Position numbers and translations under genes: made by a program. Below the pieces are notes generated by a model that worked only from the letters and a program-made list of their open reading frames with translations, did not search any database and was not told the origin of the DNA. This document shows positions 17,728 through 26,597 of a DNA stretch of 64,000 nucleotides, piece by piece; position 1 is the stretch's first letter, and the number at the start of each line of letters is the position of its first letter. Source of the DNA: Bacteroidota bacterium (lineage in GTDB: Bacteria > Bacteroidota > Bacteroidia > Chitinophagales > Chitinophagaceae). Where the stretch lies: positions 62,001 through 126,000 of the forward strand of contig JAUZNZ010000009.1 of the NCBI GenBank assembly GCA_030706735.1, given 5' to 3'.

Positions 17728-19179
17728 TTATAATTTTATTCCCATTCCCTTATAGAATTCCAGCACTTTCATCTTGAACACATAGTCGAACTGGGAATAC
17801 AGGAGGTTGATCTGGGCGTTGTAATAATTGTTCTGCTGGGTGAGCAGGTCGATGGTATTCAGCATGCCGACCGCATATCTTTTATTGGCATAATCGAAGC
17901 TTCGTTGCGTGGCCTGTACCGTTTTTTTGTTGGCCTCGAATTTTTGGAGGGCGGCGACGGCCAGGTTGTAGGCCTGGTAGATATTTTCCTTGAGGGTGAG
18001 GTTATCGAGCTGTTGCTGCAATTGGTAGTTACGGAGGTTCTCTTTCGTCCGTTCATAGTTGATCCTTAGGCTCCCGCCATTCAGGATGGGGACGTTGAGC
18101 TGGATGCCGATCTGCTGGCGAAAGTCCTGGTTCAGCTGGCTGAAGTAACCCTGCTTGTCATATACATAATTAAATCCACCGATAGTGGAGAAGACATCGT
18201 AGTGGGTGCCGCCGACATTGGCATAGCCTACGGCCTGCGCCGGAGGCGGAACCTGGTTCACGCCGGCTAATTCGAGGGTCTGATTGGTCGCGTTGGTGCC
18301 CAGGCTTCCGAACAGGGAGAAGGTGGGCAACATAGCCGCATGGGAAGCCTCGACATATTTTGCGGCCGCCTGGATCTGAAAGGCATCCGCCTTTTGCTGG
18401 GGCTGATTATGGAGGGCCAGGGTATAGACTATCTCGGGCTGCAATTCGGTAAAGCTCTCGATGGGGATCTTGTCGACAGAGGGGGTGTCGAGTTCGAAGG
18501 GCTGGGCCGCATCGATGCTCATATAGGCTTTCAGGTTCAAGACATTCTGCTGAATGTTCGACACGGCGGTGATATAGCTGGCGCTGTCCTGGGCCACCTG
18601 GGACTCGAGCTCGGCTGCGTTGAGTTCGGGGAGGGAACCGGCAGCCACCTGCTTGCGGGTGATGGCGAGCTGCGCCTGCGACTGTTTGAGCTGGTTTTCC
18701 GCCGTTTTTGATGTTTCCACCGAAAGCAGGAACTGCAGGTAGGCATTCGCCACGCTGAGGGACACATCATTGATCAGTTTTTCGGTGGCGGCATTAGCGG
18801 CCAGCCAGGCATACCGGCTTCCCTGCTTATTGTACTTCAGGTTATTGAAATTGAAGAAATTGATGCCGGACTGGAGCGAATATTGGTTGAAGGCATAACT
18901 GATGGTGGTCAGGCCGAAAGTTGTCGGATCCTGGTTACGTCCTGAGCTATATCCCGCCGCCCCGCTAAAATTGAGAGTCGGAAGCTGGGCCAGGCGGCTT
19001 TGCCGGAAGGTGAGGGCAGCCAATCTGGCCTGCACGTCCGCCTGTTTGATGGAAATATTATTGGTGACGGCATACTCTACACAGCGTTTCAGATCCCACT
19101 TGTCCTGCGCGCGGCTCATGTAACTCAGCAGTAGTCCCGGTACCATCCACCCTACCAGAAACAGTTTTTTCACGGTCAT
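17728..19179 (-). CDS. TolC-family outer-membrane efflux channel
   Basis: The 483-residue protein has a signal peptide and the two internally similar halves of the TolC fold: WDLKRCVEYAVTNNISIKQADVQARLAALTF-like opening helices, a central YLQFLLSVETSKTAENQL coil, and the second repeat (ENIYQAYNLAVAALQKFEAN, YAVGMLNTIDLLTQQNNYYNAQ). It forms trimeric channels in the outer membrane with an adaptor, here the next gene. The ATG lies only four bases after a TAAATTTG box. Confidence 0.92.
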   Translation of the reverse strand: MTVKKLFLVGWMVPGLLLSYMSRAQDKWDLKRCVEYAVTNNISIKQADVQARLAALTFRQSRLAQLPTLNFSGAAGYSSGRNQDPTTFGLTTISYAFNQYSLQSGINFFNFNNLKYNKQGSRYAWLAANAATEKLINDVSLSVANAYLQFLLSVETSKTAENQLKQSQAQLAITRKQVAAGSLPELNAAELESQVAQDSASYITAVSNIQQNVLNLKAYMSIDAAQPFELDTPSVDKIPIESFTELQPEIVYTLALHNQPQQKADAFQIQAAAKYVEASHAAMLPTFSLFGSLGTNATNQTLELAGVNQVPPPAQAVGYANVGGTHYDVFSTIGGFNYVYDKQGYFSQLNQDFRQQIGIQLNVPILNGGSLRINYERTKENLRNYQLQQQLDNLTLKENIYQAYNLAVAALQKFEANKKTVQATQRSFDYANKRYAVGMLNTIDLLTQQNNYYNAQINLLYSQFDYVFKMKVLEFYKGMGIKL

Positions 19180-19183
19180 GCCT

Positions 19184-19191
19184 CAAATTTA
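19184..19191 (-). promoter_or_regulatory. Candidate -7 element immediately before tolC
   Basis: The minus strand reads TAAATTTG, an exact TAnnTTTG match, followed by four bases and the ATG. If active the message would be leaderless or almost so. No -33 TTTG is evident at 19-21 bp. Confidence 0.35.
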
Positions 19192-19307
19192 AAGGTAGTT
19201 CTCCAACGGAAGCCGATTTTTGACAGGCGGCTCCTGGAAAATTCTGCTAAAATACGCATTCCATGATCGCCAGCAAACGTGAAATCATCTATAATACCAG
19301 GTTTTTA

Positions 19308-20468
19308 TCAGGTCGCGTCGAAGGCCTGTGCGAGGTCCCGGATCAGGTAGTCCGCCTCTTCCAGTCCGACGTATAGCCGAAGCATCCGATGCCCGGGGTC
19401 GGCGGGATCGAAGTCGCCCGGTCCGAAAGACGCGCATCTGGGCAGGATCAGCGACTCGTGGCCACCCCAGCTGACGGCCATCATGATATGCCGGAGGGAT
19501 TCGCAGAAACGGACGATCTCTTCCATTTTTTGTGCTTTCATGATAAAACTGAGCAGCCCGCAGGCGCCCCGCATTTGGGTTTTGGCCAGCTCATATTGAG
19601 GGAAGGTCTCATCGAGCGGAAAAAGGACGCTCTCTACAAGGGGGTGTCCCTTCAGGAAGGCGATCACCGAGCGGGTGGTTTGGGTGATCCTGTCGAGCCT
19701 GGCCGGCAGGGTCCGCAGTCCTCTGATCAGCAGCCATGCATTGAACGGTTGAATGCCGCTGCCGATGTTGAGGTATTCGCTGTCGAAGATCCGCTTGATC
19801 ATGGCGCGGCTGCCCGTCAATATTCCTCCAAGGGTATCGCTATGGCCGCCGATATACTTGGTTGCGGTCTGCATGACGAGGTCGATACCCAGGGCGAACG
19901 GCTGCTGATAAAGAGGGGTGCAATAGCTGTTGTCGATGATCGTCGTGATATTTTCCGAACGGGCGAGTTCCGCCACGGCAACGAGGTCCTGCAGTTTGTA
20001 ATCCCAGGAATTGGGGGATTCGAGATAGATGACCCGGGTATTGGGCAATACGGCGCGCTCGAAATTTCCGATATCCGTGCCGTCAACATAGGTTGTAGTG
20101 ACCCCAAATCGCGGCAAAACGACGTCGAACATTCGCTGGGCCCAGGTATACGGTTTTTCCACCGATACGACGTGGTCGCCCGAGCGGAGGTTGGCCAGTA
20201 TGGCCGCGAAGATGGCTGCCGCCCCGCTGTTGAAGACCAGGCAGTCTTCGGCGCCATCGAGCACTGCCAGCTTCTTTCGCAAGATGTCCACCGTCGGATT
20301 GAGCCCCCGGCTATACAGATAGCCGCTATATTCGTCATCGAACAGCTTTTTCAGTTCGGATACCTTCTCCACCCTAAAATTGCTGGTTTGCATGATGGGA
20401 GGTGCGATGGCCTGAAAATAATTTTCCCGGTCCTCTCCCAGCTCATTGAGTATGTATGAAATGTCCAT
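19308..20468 (-). CDS. PLP-dependent Cys/Met metabolism lyase (cystathionine lyase-like)
   Basis: The 386-residue protein belongs to the cystathionine gamma-synthase/beta-lyase/gamma-lyase group. SGYLYSRGLNPTVDILRKKLAVL-type opening, CLVFNSGAAAIFAAI, IDNSYCTPLYQQP and the Schiff-base lysine in TATKYIGGHSD (Lys204) are visible. The exact reaction cannot be told from sequence alone; C-S lyase activity on cystathionine, cysteine or methionine is likely. It is 10 bp downstream of an amino-acid permease, which suggests uptake and breakdown of a sulfur amino acid. Confidence 0.88.
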   Translation of the reverse strand: MDISYILNELGEDRENYFQAIAPPIMQTSNFRVEKVSELKKLFDDEYSGYLYSRGLNPTVDILRKKLAVLDGAEDCLVFNSGAAAIFAAILANLRSGDHVVSVEKPYTWAQRMFDVVLPRFGVTTTYVDGTDIGNFERAVLPNTRVIYLESPNSWDYKLQDLVAVAELARSENITTIIDNSYCTPLYQQPFALGIDLVMQTATKYIGGHSDTLGGILTGSRAMIKRIFDSEYLNIGSGIQPFNAWLLIRGLRTLPARLDRITQTTRSVIAFLKGHPLVESVLFPLDETFPQYELAKTQMRGACGLLSFIMKAQKMEEIVRFCESLRHIMMAVSWGGHESLILPRCASFGPGDFDPADPGHRMLRLYVGLEEADYLIRDLAQAFDAT

Positions 20469-20478
20469 ATCCCGAACT

Positions 20479-21867
20479 TTAGGTCAGCGGCGCCTGCCCC
20501 GACGGCTTCCGCCATGCTTGTATGAGCCGCACCGCAAAATACAAAACAAAAAACGCCCCGAAGATCAGTATGCCGTAGCCTGCCGAGCCGGGGTCATCCA
20601 GGACGATGCTCGTGGCGACGCCGACATAGGCCAGGATGAAGATCAGGGGCAGCAAGGGATAAAGCCTGATCCTATAGATATCGCCCTCTTCGCCTACGCG
20701 TCGTCTTCGCAAAATAAAGATCGTTGCGGCGGAAGTGGACATGCCGATCGAGTCCAGGAAAATGGCATAATTGATGATCTTCTCGATCGTGGAACTGAAG
20801 ACAAGGGTCAGGACGATCACGAGGGAGAAAGCCGTCAGGGAATAAACGATCACGTCGTGCCTCCTGGTCTTCATCTTAAAGATGGCGGGCAGGATGCCCT
20901 CTTCGCTCATGGCAAACATGACACGGGGATTGCTCATCATGAGGACGTTGACATAAGCCAGTACAGACAGGAACATCAGCACGCGAAGAATGGACTCACC
21001 GACGGGCCCGAACAAATGGTGGATGAGCACGGCGGCAATGGAATCGGCCGTTTTCAGGTTCTCGAAGCCGATCACCCGGACATAGACAAAATTAAGCGAG
21101 AGGTAGAGAAGGAGGATGATGGCGATGCCCAGTCCGATGCCCCGGGGAATAGTGCGCACCGGCCGGCTGACCTCTCCGCCGAAATTGATGCTTTGCTGGT
21201 AACCGCCATAGGTGAATGATACCGCGATCAGCCCGATCCCCAGCGCTTTCAGCCAGCCGAATGGATGGGGGGGCTGCGGGAGCAGGGAGCCTGTCGCATG
21301 GGATAGCGCGGAGCCGGGAGGGGCGACAGATTGCACCGTGACCGGGAAATGACCGAAGACAGAGAGGAGCAATAAGAGAACCAGGGTGATCTTTATCATG
21401 GCGAGCACGTTCTGCACGCGGCTGCTCATCTTCAGGCCGAGCATATTGATCACATAAAAAAGGATGACGACCCCGACGGTGACCTCCTCCTTGAAGAGTT
21501 GAGGAACCAGGTCCGGGTAAAAGAACCGGCCGATGTATTCCGCGCCGATCACCGCGACGCCGGCGGTGGACATGGCATTGGAGACAAGTATGATGCAATT
21601 GATCGCAAAGGCCAGAGAAGGATGATAGCCATAAGAGAAGATCTTATAGTAGCCGCCGGTTACGGGATATCTCGACCCGATCTCCGCATAGGTCAGTGCG
21701 CCGCAGAGGGCCACCAGGCCGCCGATCAGCCAGGCGAGGAAAAACAGGGCCGGAGTACCTGTCTTCGCCGCGGCGACAACGGGTGTCCGAAAGATGCCCA
21801 TCCCGATCACCAGGCTTACCACGATCATGGTCAGATCGAAGAGGTTCAGCTTTTTCGGATTGCTCAT
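20479..21867 (-). CDS. APC-family amino-acid permease
   Basis: This 462-residue integral membrane protein has about twelve hydrophobic helices. The family opening is LFDLTMIVVSLVIGMGIFRTP, with the GxGIF-type substrate loop. ALTYAEIGSRYPVTGGYYKIF and SFTYGGYQQSINFGGEV are also typical. It resembles LAT/serine-threonine exchangers in the phylum; the substrate is not determinable here. It is transcribed with the downstream PLP lyase and diverges from a TonB-dependent receptor across a 79-bp gap. Confidence 0.9.
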   Translation of the reverse strand: MSNPKKLNLFDLTMIVVSLVIGMGIFRTPVVAAAKTGTPALFFLAWLIGGLVALCGALTYAEIGSRYPVTGGYYKIFSYGYHPSLAFAINCIILVSNAMSTAGVAVIGAEYIGRFFYPDLVPQLFKEEVTVGVVILFYVINMLGLKMSSRVQNVLAMIKITLVLLLLLSVFGHFPVTVQSVAPPGSALSHATGSLLPQPPHPFGWLKALGIGLIAVSFTYGGYQQSINFGGEVSRPVRTIPRGIGLGIAIILLLYLSLNFVYVRVIGFENLKTADSIAAVLIHHLFGPVGESILRVLMFLSVLAYVNVLMMSNPRVMFAMSEEGILPAIFKMKTRRHDVIVYSLTAFSLVIVLTLVFSSTIEKIINYAIFLDSIGMSTSAATIFILRRRRVGEEGDIYRIRLYPLLPLIFILAYVGVATSIVLDDPGSAGYGILIFGAFFVLYFAVRLIQAWRKPSGQAPLT

Positions 21868-21946
21868 GCGGTAAATAATCGGTGGGTGGAAGATAATGAA
21901 TATTCTGTTCTAACTTCGTAACCGCAGTTCCCCCAAATCCAATTCA

Positions 21947-24088
21947 ATGCAAAAGATCAACCTGCTACTGCTGTTCCTTCTCACCTCCTCGACGATAGGG
22001 GCTCAATCGACCGTACCGGAACAGGAAAATAAAAAACCGGTCCTTCAGGAATCCTATTTTGCGGACTCATCGGATACCCGTCCGTTGCGGGAGGTGATCG
22101 TGAAGGCCTACGAGCAAAACCGGAAGCTCTCCGAAGTGGGCGCGCCTGTAAGTTTCGTCGGCAAGGCCGCACTCAACCGGTACTCGAATACCAGCGTACT
22201 GCCTGCCCTCAATACGGTGCCGGGCGTGAGAATGGAAGAGCGTTCGCCGGGCAGTTATCGCCTCAATATCCGGGGCAGCTCACTGCGTTCCCCCTTCGGC
22301 GTCAGGGATATCAAGATCTACTGGAATGAGATCCCGCTTACCGATCCCGGAGGGAATACTTACCTGAACCAGCTGGGATATTACAACTTTCAATCCATCG
22401 AAGTCATCAAAGGAACAGCGGGCAGTTTGTATGGCGCCGGCATCGGGGGCGCGGTACTGATCAACAGCATGCCTGCGGTATGGCAGAAAGGGGTCAACCT
22501 GGATTATTTGAATGGCAGCTTTGCCAGCAACAGCATGAATTTGAATGTCCGGCTGGGGGACGAGGATCACCGGACGAGCGTTGCCTATTCGCATCAGACC
22601 AGTGACGGTTATCGGGTCCAGACGAACATGCGAAGGGATATCGCCAGCTGGGAAACCCTGATCAAGGCCGGCGCGCGGCAAACGATTCATGCCTTTATCC
22701 TATATGGGGACCTCTACTACCAGACCCCCGGGGCCCTGAATATTGCGGAGTTCAGCAAGAACCCGCGTCAGGCAAGACCACCTGCGGGTACGCAACCCGG
22801 GGCCGTGCAAGCGCAAGCCGCGATCTATCAAAAGAACTTTACCGCAGGGTTCAGCCAGGAGTTTCACTTATCGGCTCATTGGCAGAATACCACCGCAGTA
22901 TATGGCGCGTATACCGACTTCAGCAATCCGGGAATACGCGTATATGAGATCCGTCAGGAGCCGCATTTCGGAGGACGCAGCGTTTTCCAATACAAGACGC
23001 GGATAGGCGCGGATGCGGGGGGCGCCGGAGGAGGGAGCGAGCTGCAGGTGAATGGAGGGGTAGAGGCGCAAAAGGGGTGGTTCGAGACAAGGGACTATCC
23101 CAACAAGGGAGGTACCCCGGACACTTTACAGACAGACGATCATACCAATAACTGGCAAACTATTCTATTCGCTCAGGCCGACCTGAAGATGCCGGGAGGA
23201 TGGATATTCACGGCGGGGGCGAGTTTGAACAAGTCGGCGTACCGGATCACCCGGCTTTCGGTGGCGCCGCCCGCGCCGCATACGGTCGCCTTTGAAAACA
23301 AGGTCGCCCCGCGCATCTCGGTACTGAAGAAAATAGGCCCCGAATTGTCCGTTTATGGCAGCGCGTCCCGTGGCTTTTCGACGCCTACCGTATCCGAAGT
23401 CGAGAAATCAAACGGCATCATCGGCCCGGCGTTGCAGCCGGAAGACGGGGTCGATTATGAGCTCGGCGCGAGGGGAAGCCTCTTCCGGGGGCGGTTATTC
23501 TTCGACGTGAATGCCTTTTTCTTTCAGATCCGCAATGCGATCGTGCAGCGGATCGACAGCAGCGGGATCATGTATTCCGTCAATGCGGGCGGCACGAACC
23601 AGCATGGGATCGAAAGCACGCTATCCTATCAGATCGCCGACAACGCCCAACGGGCGTTCAGCAATGTGCGCGTTTGGCTTAGCCATACCTGGCATGACTT
23701 CCATTACCGCAGCTTCATCCAGGATACCAGCAGTTATTCGGGTCACCGGCTGCCCTCCGTGCCGCCGCAGACCCTGGTGGCCGGCGCGGACCTGGTCACC
23801 CGGTCGGGGCTCTATCTCAACATCACATTCACCTATGCGGACCGGATCGCCCTGAATGATGCCAATAGCGCCTATGCCGGTTCCTATAATCTGCTTGGGT
23901 ACCGCCTCGGCTACCGCGCGATCTGGTCGCGGCGCTTCAGGGTCGATGTATTTGGCGGAGAAGACAATGCCTTGTCGACGAACTATAGCCTGGGAAACGA
24001 TATCAATGCAGCCGCCGGCCGCTATTACAATGCGGCCCCCCGGGCGAACTACTTCATCGGATTGTCGCTGGCGTGGATCGCCAGGTGA
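21947..24088 (+). CDS. TonB-dependent outer-membrane receptor
   Basis: The 713-residue protein has a signal peptide (LLLFLLTSSTIGAQ), a TonB-box-like LREVIVKAYEQN, a plug domain (LPALNTVPGVRMEERSPGS, LNIRGSSLRSPFGVRDI, SIEVIKGTAGSLYGAGIGG) and a 22-stranded barrel ending in an aromatic-rich strand (YFIGLSLAWIAR). The substrate is unknown. It lies just upstream of, not under, the first cobalamin riboswitch, so B12 control is not shown. A short Gly-rich loop (DAGGAGGGSE) occurs in the barrel. Confidence 0.9.
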   Translation: MQKINLLLLFLLTSSTIGAQSTVPEQENKKPVLQESYFADSSDTRPLREVIVKAYEQNRKLSEVGAPVSFVGKAALNRYSNTSVLPALNTVPGVRMEERSPGSYRLNIRGSSLRSPFGVRDIKIYWNEIPLTDPGGNTYLNQLGYYNFQSIEVIKGTAGSLYGAGIGGAVLINSMPAVWQKGVNLDYLNGSFASNSMNLNVRLGDEDHRTSVAYSHQTSDGYRVQTNMRRDIASWETLIKAGARQTIHAFILYGDLYYQTPGALNIAEFSKNPRQARPPAGTQPGAVQAQAAIYQKNFTAGFSQEFHLSAHWQNTTAVYGAYTDFSNPGIRVYEIRQEPHFGGRSVFQYKTRIGADAGGAGGGSELQVNGGVEAQKGWFETRDYPNKGGTPDTLQTDDHTNNWQTILFAQADLKMPGGWIFTAGASLNKSAYRITRLSVAPPAPHTVAFENKVAPRISVLKKIGPELSVYGSASRGFSTPTVSEVEKSNGIIGPALQPEDGVDYELGARGSLFRGRLFFDVNAFFFQIRNAIVQRIDSSGIMYSVNAGGTNQHGIESTLSYQIADNAQRAFSNVRVWLSHTWHDFHYRSFIQDTSSYSGHRLPSVPPQTLVAGADLVTRSGLYLNITFTYADRIALNDANSAYAGSYNLLGYRLGYRAIWSRRFRVDVFGGEDNALSTNYSLGNDINAAAGRYYNAAPRANYFIGLSLAWIAR

Positions 24089-24091
24089 CGC

Positions 24092-24122
24092 TTCGACTGA
24101 TCGATATTTTGATGTAGATTTG
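24092..24122 (+). promoter_or_regulatory. Promoter for the first cobalamin riboswitch
   Basis: TTCG (24092-24095) is followed after 19 bp by TAGATTTG (24115-24122), matching the Bacteroidota TAnnTTTG box exactly and the -33 with one mismatch. The expected start, near 24129, falls directly at the 5' edge of the aptamer. Confidence 0.55.
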
Positions 24123-24131
24123 CCGGCGATG

Positions 24132-24303
24132 CTGGTTCCGCAAATTGCGGATTAAAAGGGAAGCCGGTGTGAAACCGGCGCTATCCCCGTAGCTGTAAGT
24201 TCCTGAGTGCCCCTAGTGCATTCCAAATGTCCGATCTACATACCACTGTCCAATCAACGATGGGAAGGTGCCGGACGAGGAGCAAAGCCAGAAGACCTGC
24301 CAG
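24132..24303 (+). promoter_or_regulatory. Cobalamin (adenosylcobalamin) riboswitch 1
   Basis: The aptamer shows the conserved core in order: AAAAGGGAAGCCGGTG, GAAACCGGCGCTA, CCCCGTAGCTGTAAG, the B12-box-like TACCACTGTCC, CAACGATGGGAAGG, and the closing GCCAGAAGACCTGCC. CTGG at 24132 can pair with CCAG at 24300, forming P1. It precedes the lipoprotein, permease and ATPase genes and should repress them when B12 is plentiful. The expression platform probably acts between the aptamer end and the ATG at 24379. Confidence 0.93.
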
Positions 24304-24324
24304 GGTCAATTCGATCATTCCGGA

Positions 24325-24339
24325 CTTTCGGGAGAAAAG
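24325..24339 (+). promoter_or_regulatory. Hairpin 3' of riboswitch 1, shared with riboswitch 2
   Basis: CTTTCGGGAGAAAAG can fold with TTTC/GAAA as stem and a GGGA loop. Nearly the same sequence lies at the same distance after riboswitch 2, and both are preceded by a shared TCAAT...ATCATTC segment. It is a candidate part of the expression platform; pairing of CGGG with the aptamer CCCCG is possible but unproven. Confidence 0.5.
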
Positions 24340-24378
24340 GCTGGGATGGAAGGCCTCTTGTTTTACGCAACTTTTTAT

Positions 24379-25554
24379 ATGAATACAGGTTTTCGTGCAG
24401 CAGGGACGCTCATTTTTGTCGCATGCTTATTTTCCGGGTGCCGGGATGGGGCGGGGCGTCCGGCCGGGGGAGCCGACGGGGCTCATGGGGGCGACGGAGA
24501 GGTCGGAAAAATGGAGAATATCCGGTATGCAAAAGGTTTTACGATCGAGCGATTTAGCCATTATAAACTGCTGAGTATCTTCAACCGGTCGGCGACCGGC
24601 CTGGACACCCTGCGTTACCTGCTCGTGGAACGAGGTTATCCGGCGCCTCCGGGTTTCGCGGGCGCGGGAGTGATCAGGGTGCCTGTGCAAAGCATGGTCG
24701 CCCTATTCTCGATCCATGTGGCCGAGGCCCATTTTGCCGGGATCGCGGATCGCATAACCGGTTTGGGCAGCTTTGCCTATATCTATTCTCCTGCGGTCAG
24801 GCGCCGCATCGCCGAAGGAAAGGTCCGCCAGGTGGGGCTGGACGGGAATCTGAACATCGAACTGATCCTGACCATGCGCCCCGATGTATTGATCGGTACG
24901 GCCAATCCCGGCGGACCCGCCGGAAAATATGCTGCGCTGATACGGGCCGGAATACCGGCGGTGATCAATAACGATTGGCTCGAACAGACGCCGCTCGGCA
25001 GGGCGGAATGGGTCAAGGTCATGGCGGCACTGGCGGATCGGGAGAAAGAGGTGGATCAAAAATTCGACAGCGTGAGCGCAGCCTATAGTGAACTGGCCCG
25101 CGTCGGGCGTGCCGCTACGCAAAAGCCGCACGTCATTATCGGATTGCCGTTCAAGGGATCCTGGTTCATGCCGGCCGGCGAAAGCTATGTCGCCTGCCTC
25201 CTGCACGACGCAGGCGCCTCGTACAAATGGTCGGACACCCGGGGAACCGGCAGTCTTGCCCTCGACTTCGAATCGGTAGCGCCCGAAGCCCTGACCGCGG
25301 CCTACTGGCTGGATATCGGCGACGCGGTATCGAAGGCAGATATAGCGGCCAGGGATTCGCGTTATACGCAATTTCTGGCCTACAAGAACGGCAACCTCTT
25401 CAATAACAACAGGCAGACGGATGAAAATGGGGCCAATGACTATTGGGAGTCCGGCGGCGTAAGCCCCGACCTGATCCTGGCGGATATGATCCGGATATTG
25501 CACCCGGACCTGTTGCCCGCGCAGGAATTGCATTACTATAAACAATTACGCTGA
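24379..25554 (+). CDS. Periplasmic binding lipoprotein of the corrinoid ABC transporter (BtuF-like)
   Basis: The start at 24379 gives 391 residues with a lipobox (LFSGC, Cys21); an earlier in-frame ATG at 24268 lies inside the riboswitch and is rejected. After a Gly/Ala/Asp-rich tether (about 22-45) comes a helical-backbone class III binding domain (RIAEGKVRQVGLDGNLNIE, LTMRPDVLIG). These proteins bind B12 or ferric siderophores; the riboswitch points to corrinoids. Its stop overlaps the permease start by one base. Confidence 0.85.
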   Translation: MNTGFRAAGTLIFVACLFSGCRDGAGRPAGGADGAHGGDGEVGKMENIRYAKGFTIERFSHYKLLSIFNRSATGLDTLRYLLVERGYPAPPGFAGAGVIRVPVQSMVALFSIHVAEAHFAGIADRITGLGSFAYIYSPAVRRRIAEGKVRQVGLDGNLNIELILTMRPDVLIGTANPGGPAGKYAALIRAGIPAVINNDWLEQTPLGRAEWVKVMAALADREKEVDQKFDSVSAAYSELARVGRAATQKPHVIIGLPFKGSWFMPAGESYVACLLHDAGASYKWSDTRGTGSLALDFESVAPEALTAAYWLDIGDAVSKADIAARDSRYTQFLAYKNGNLFNNNRQTDENGANDYWESGGVSPDLILADMIRILHPDLLPAQELHYYKQLR

Positions 25555-26597
25555 TGAGACCGGGACGTCAAACATTCCGACTGGCAGCCCTGTTGCTGTT
25601 GCTCCTGCTGATCTTCCTGCTGGATGTGGCGACCGGATCGGCCCGGATCCCTTTTAAGGACGTTTGCCGGGTCCTGCTCTCCATGCGGATCGACAACAGC
25701 ACCTGGCAATACATCATGGTGAATATCCGCATCCCGAAGGCGATCACGGCGGTGCTGGCGGGCTGTGGCCTGTCCGTAAGCGGCCTGCAGATGCAGACGC
25801 TGTTCCGCAACCCCCTGGCGGGGCCGGATGTGCTGGGGATCACCGCCGGCGCGAGTCTCGGGGTGGCTGCCGTCATGCTGGCGGGCGGAAGCATCGTCAC
25901 CATGTACACGATCAAGGAGCTGGGGATTGCCGGCAGCTGGCTGGTGATTGCCGCCGCCTGTCTGGGCGCGGCCTGCATCCTGATGCTTGTGGTAGCGATC
26001 GCAGGCAGGATCAAGGACAACGTGGTCATGCTGATCGTGGGCGTGATGATCGGCACCATCACCCTGTCTCTGATCAGCATCTGGCAATACTTCAGTTCAT
26101 CGGACCTCGTGAAGGACTACCTGCTTTGGACCTTTGGATCATTGGGCGGCGTCTCCGGCAGTCAGCTCCTTGTTTTTACGCTCGCGGTATTTGCCGGTCT
26201 CCTGATCTCCTTTTTCTCCTCTAAAATGCTCGACGCCCTCTTATTGGGGGAGAATTATGCACGCAGCATGGGCTTGTCGGCCCGGCGCGCAAGGATCATT
26301 ATTATCTGCAGCACCAGTTTGCTGGCGGGCAGCATCACCGCCTTCTGCGGGCCGATCGGGTTCATCGGCATTGCCGTTCCCCATCTCGCCCGAAGCCTGT
26401 TCAATACGTCCAGCCACCGGATACTGATACCGGGCTGTTGCCTTATCGGCACCTTGCTGATGTTGCTTTGCGATATGATCGCCCAATGGCCGGGGAGCCA
26501 GAATGTCCTGCCCATCAATATCATCACGGCGCTTATCGGCGCTCCGGTGGTGATCGGCGTCATCCTTCGCAGAAATTACAGGAGGGTCTATTCATGA
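25554..26597 (+). CDS. btuC: FecCD/BtuC-family ABC transporter permease
   Basis: The 347-residue permease has about ten membrane helices and the family landmarks RIPKAITAVLAGCGLSVSG, LFRNPLAGPDVLGITAGAS and GPIGFIGIAVPHLARSL, the last forming the ATPase-coupling segment. It should carry corrinoid across the inner membrane. It overlaps both neighbours (one base upstream, ATGA downstream), indicating translational coupling in the riboswitch-1 operon. The btu name rests on context; siderophore permeases look alike. Confidence 0.88.
   Translation: MRPGRQTFRLAALLLLLLLIFLLDVATGSARIPFKDVCRVLLSMRIDNSTWQYIMVNIRIPKAITAVLAGCGLSVSGLQMQTLFRNPLAGPDVLGITAGASLGVAAVMLAGGSIVTMYTIKELGIAGSWLVIAAACLGAACILMLVVAIAGRIKDNVVMLIVGVMIGTITLSLISIWQYFSSSDLVKDYLLWTFGSLGGVSGSQLLVFTLAVFAGLLISFFSSKMLDALLLGENYARSMGLSARRARIIIICSTSLLAGSITAFCGPIGFIGIAVPHLARSLFNTSSHRILIPGCCLIGTLLMLLCDMIAQWPGSQNVLPINIITALIGAPVVIGVILRRNYRRVYS

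Noticed and set aside
19389-20459. 356-residue plus-strand frame over the PLP lyase
   Set aside because: Shadow of a well-supported gene; no start signal or domain.
21947-24088. First TonB receptor as a B12-regulated BtuB
   Set aside because: The riboswitch lies after it, not before it, and its plug lacks the BtuB-like pattern of the second receptor.
24268-24378. Earlier ATG for the BtuF-like lipoprotein
   Set aside because: It lies within the riboswitch aptamer and would hide the lipoprotein signal.
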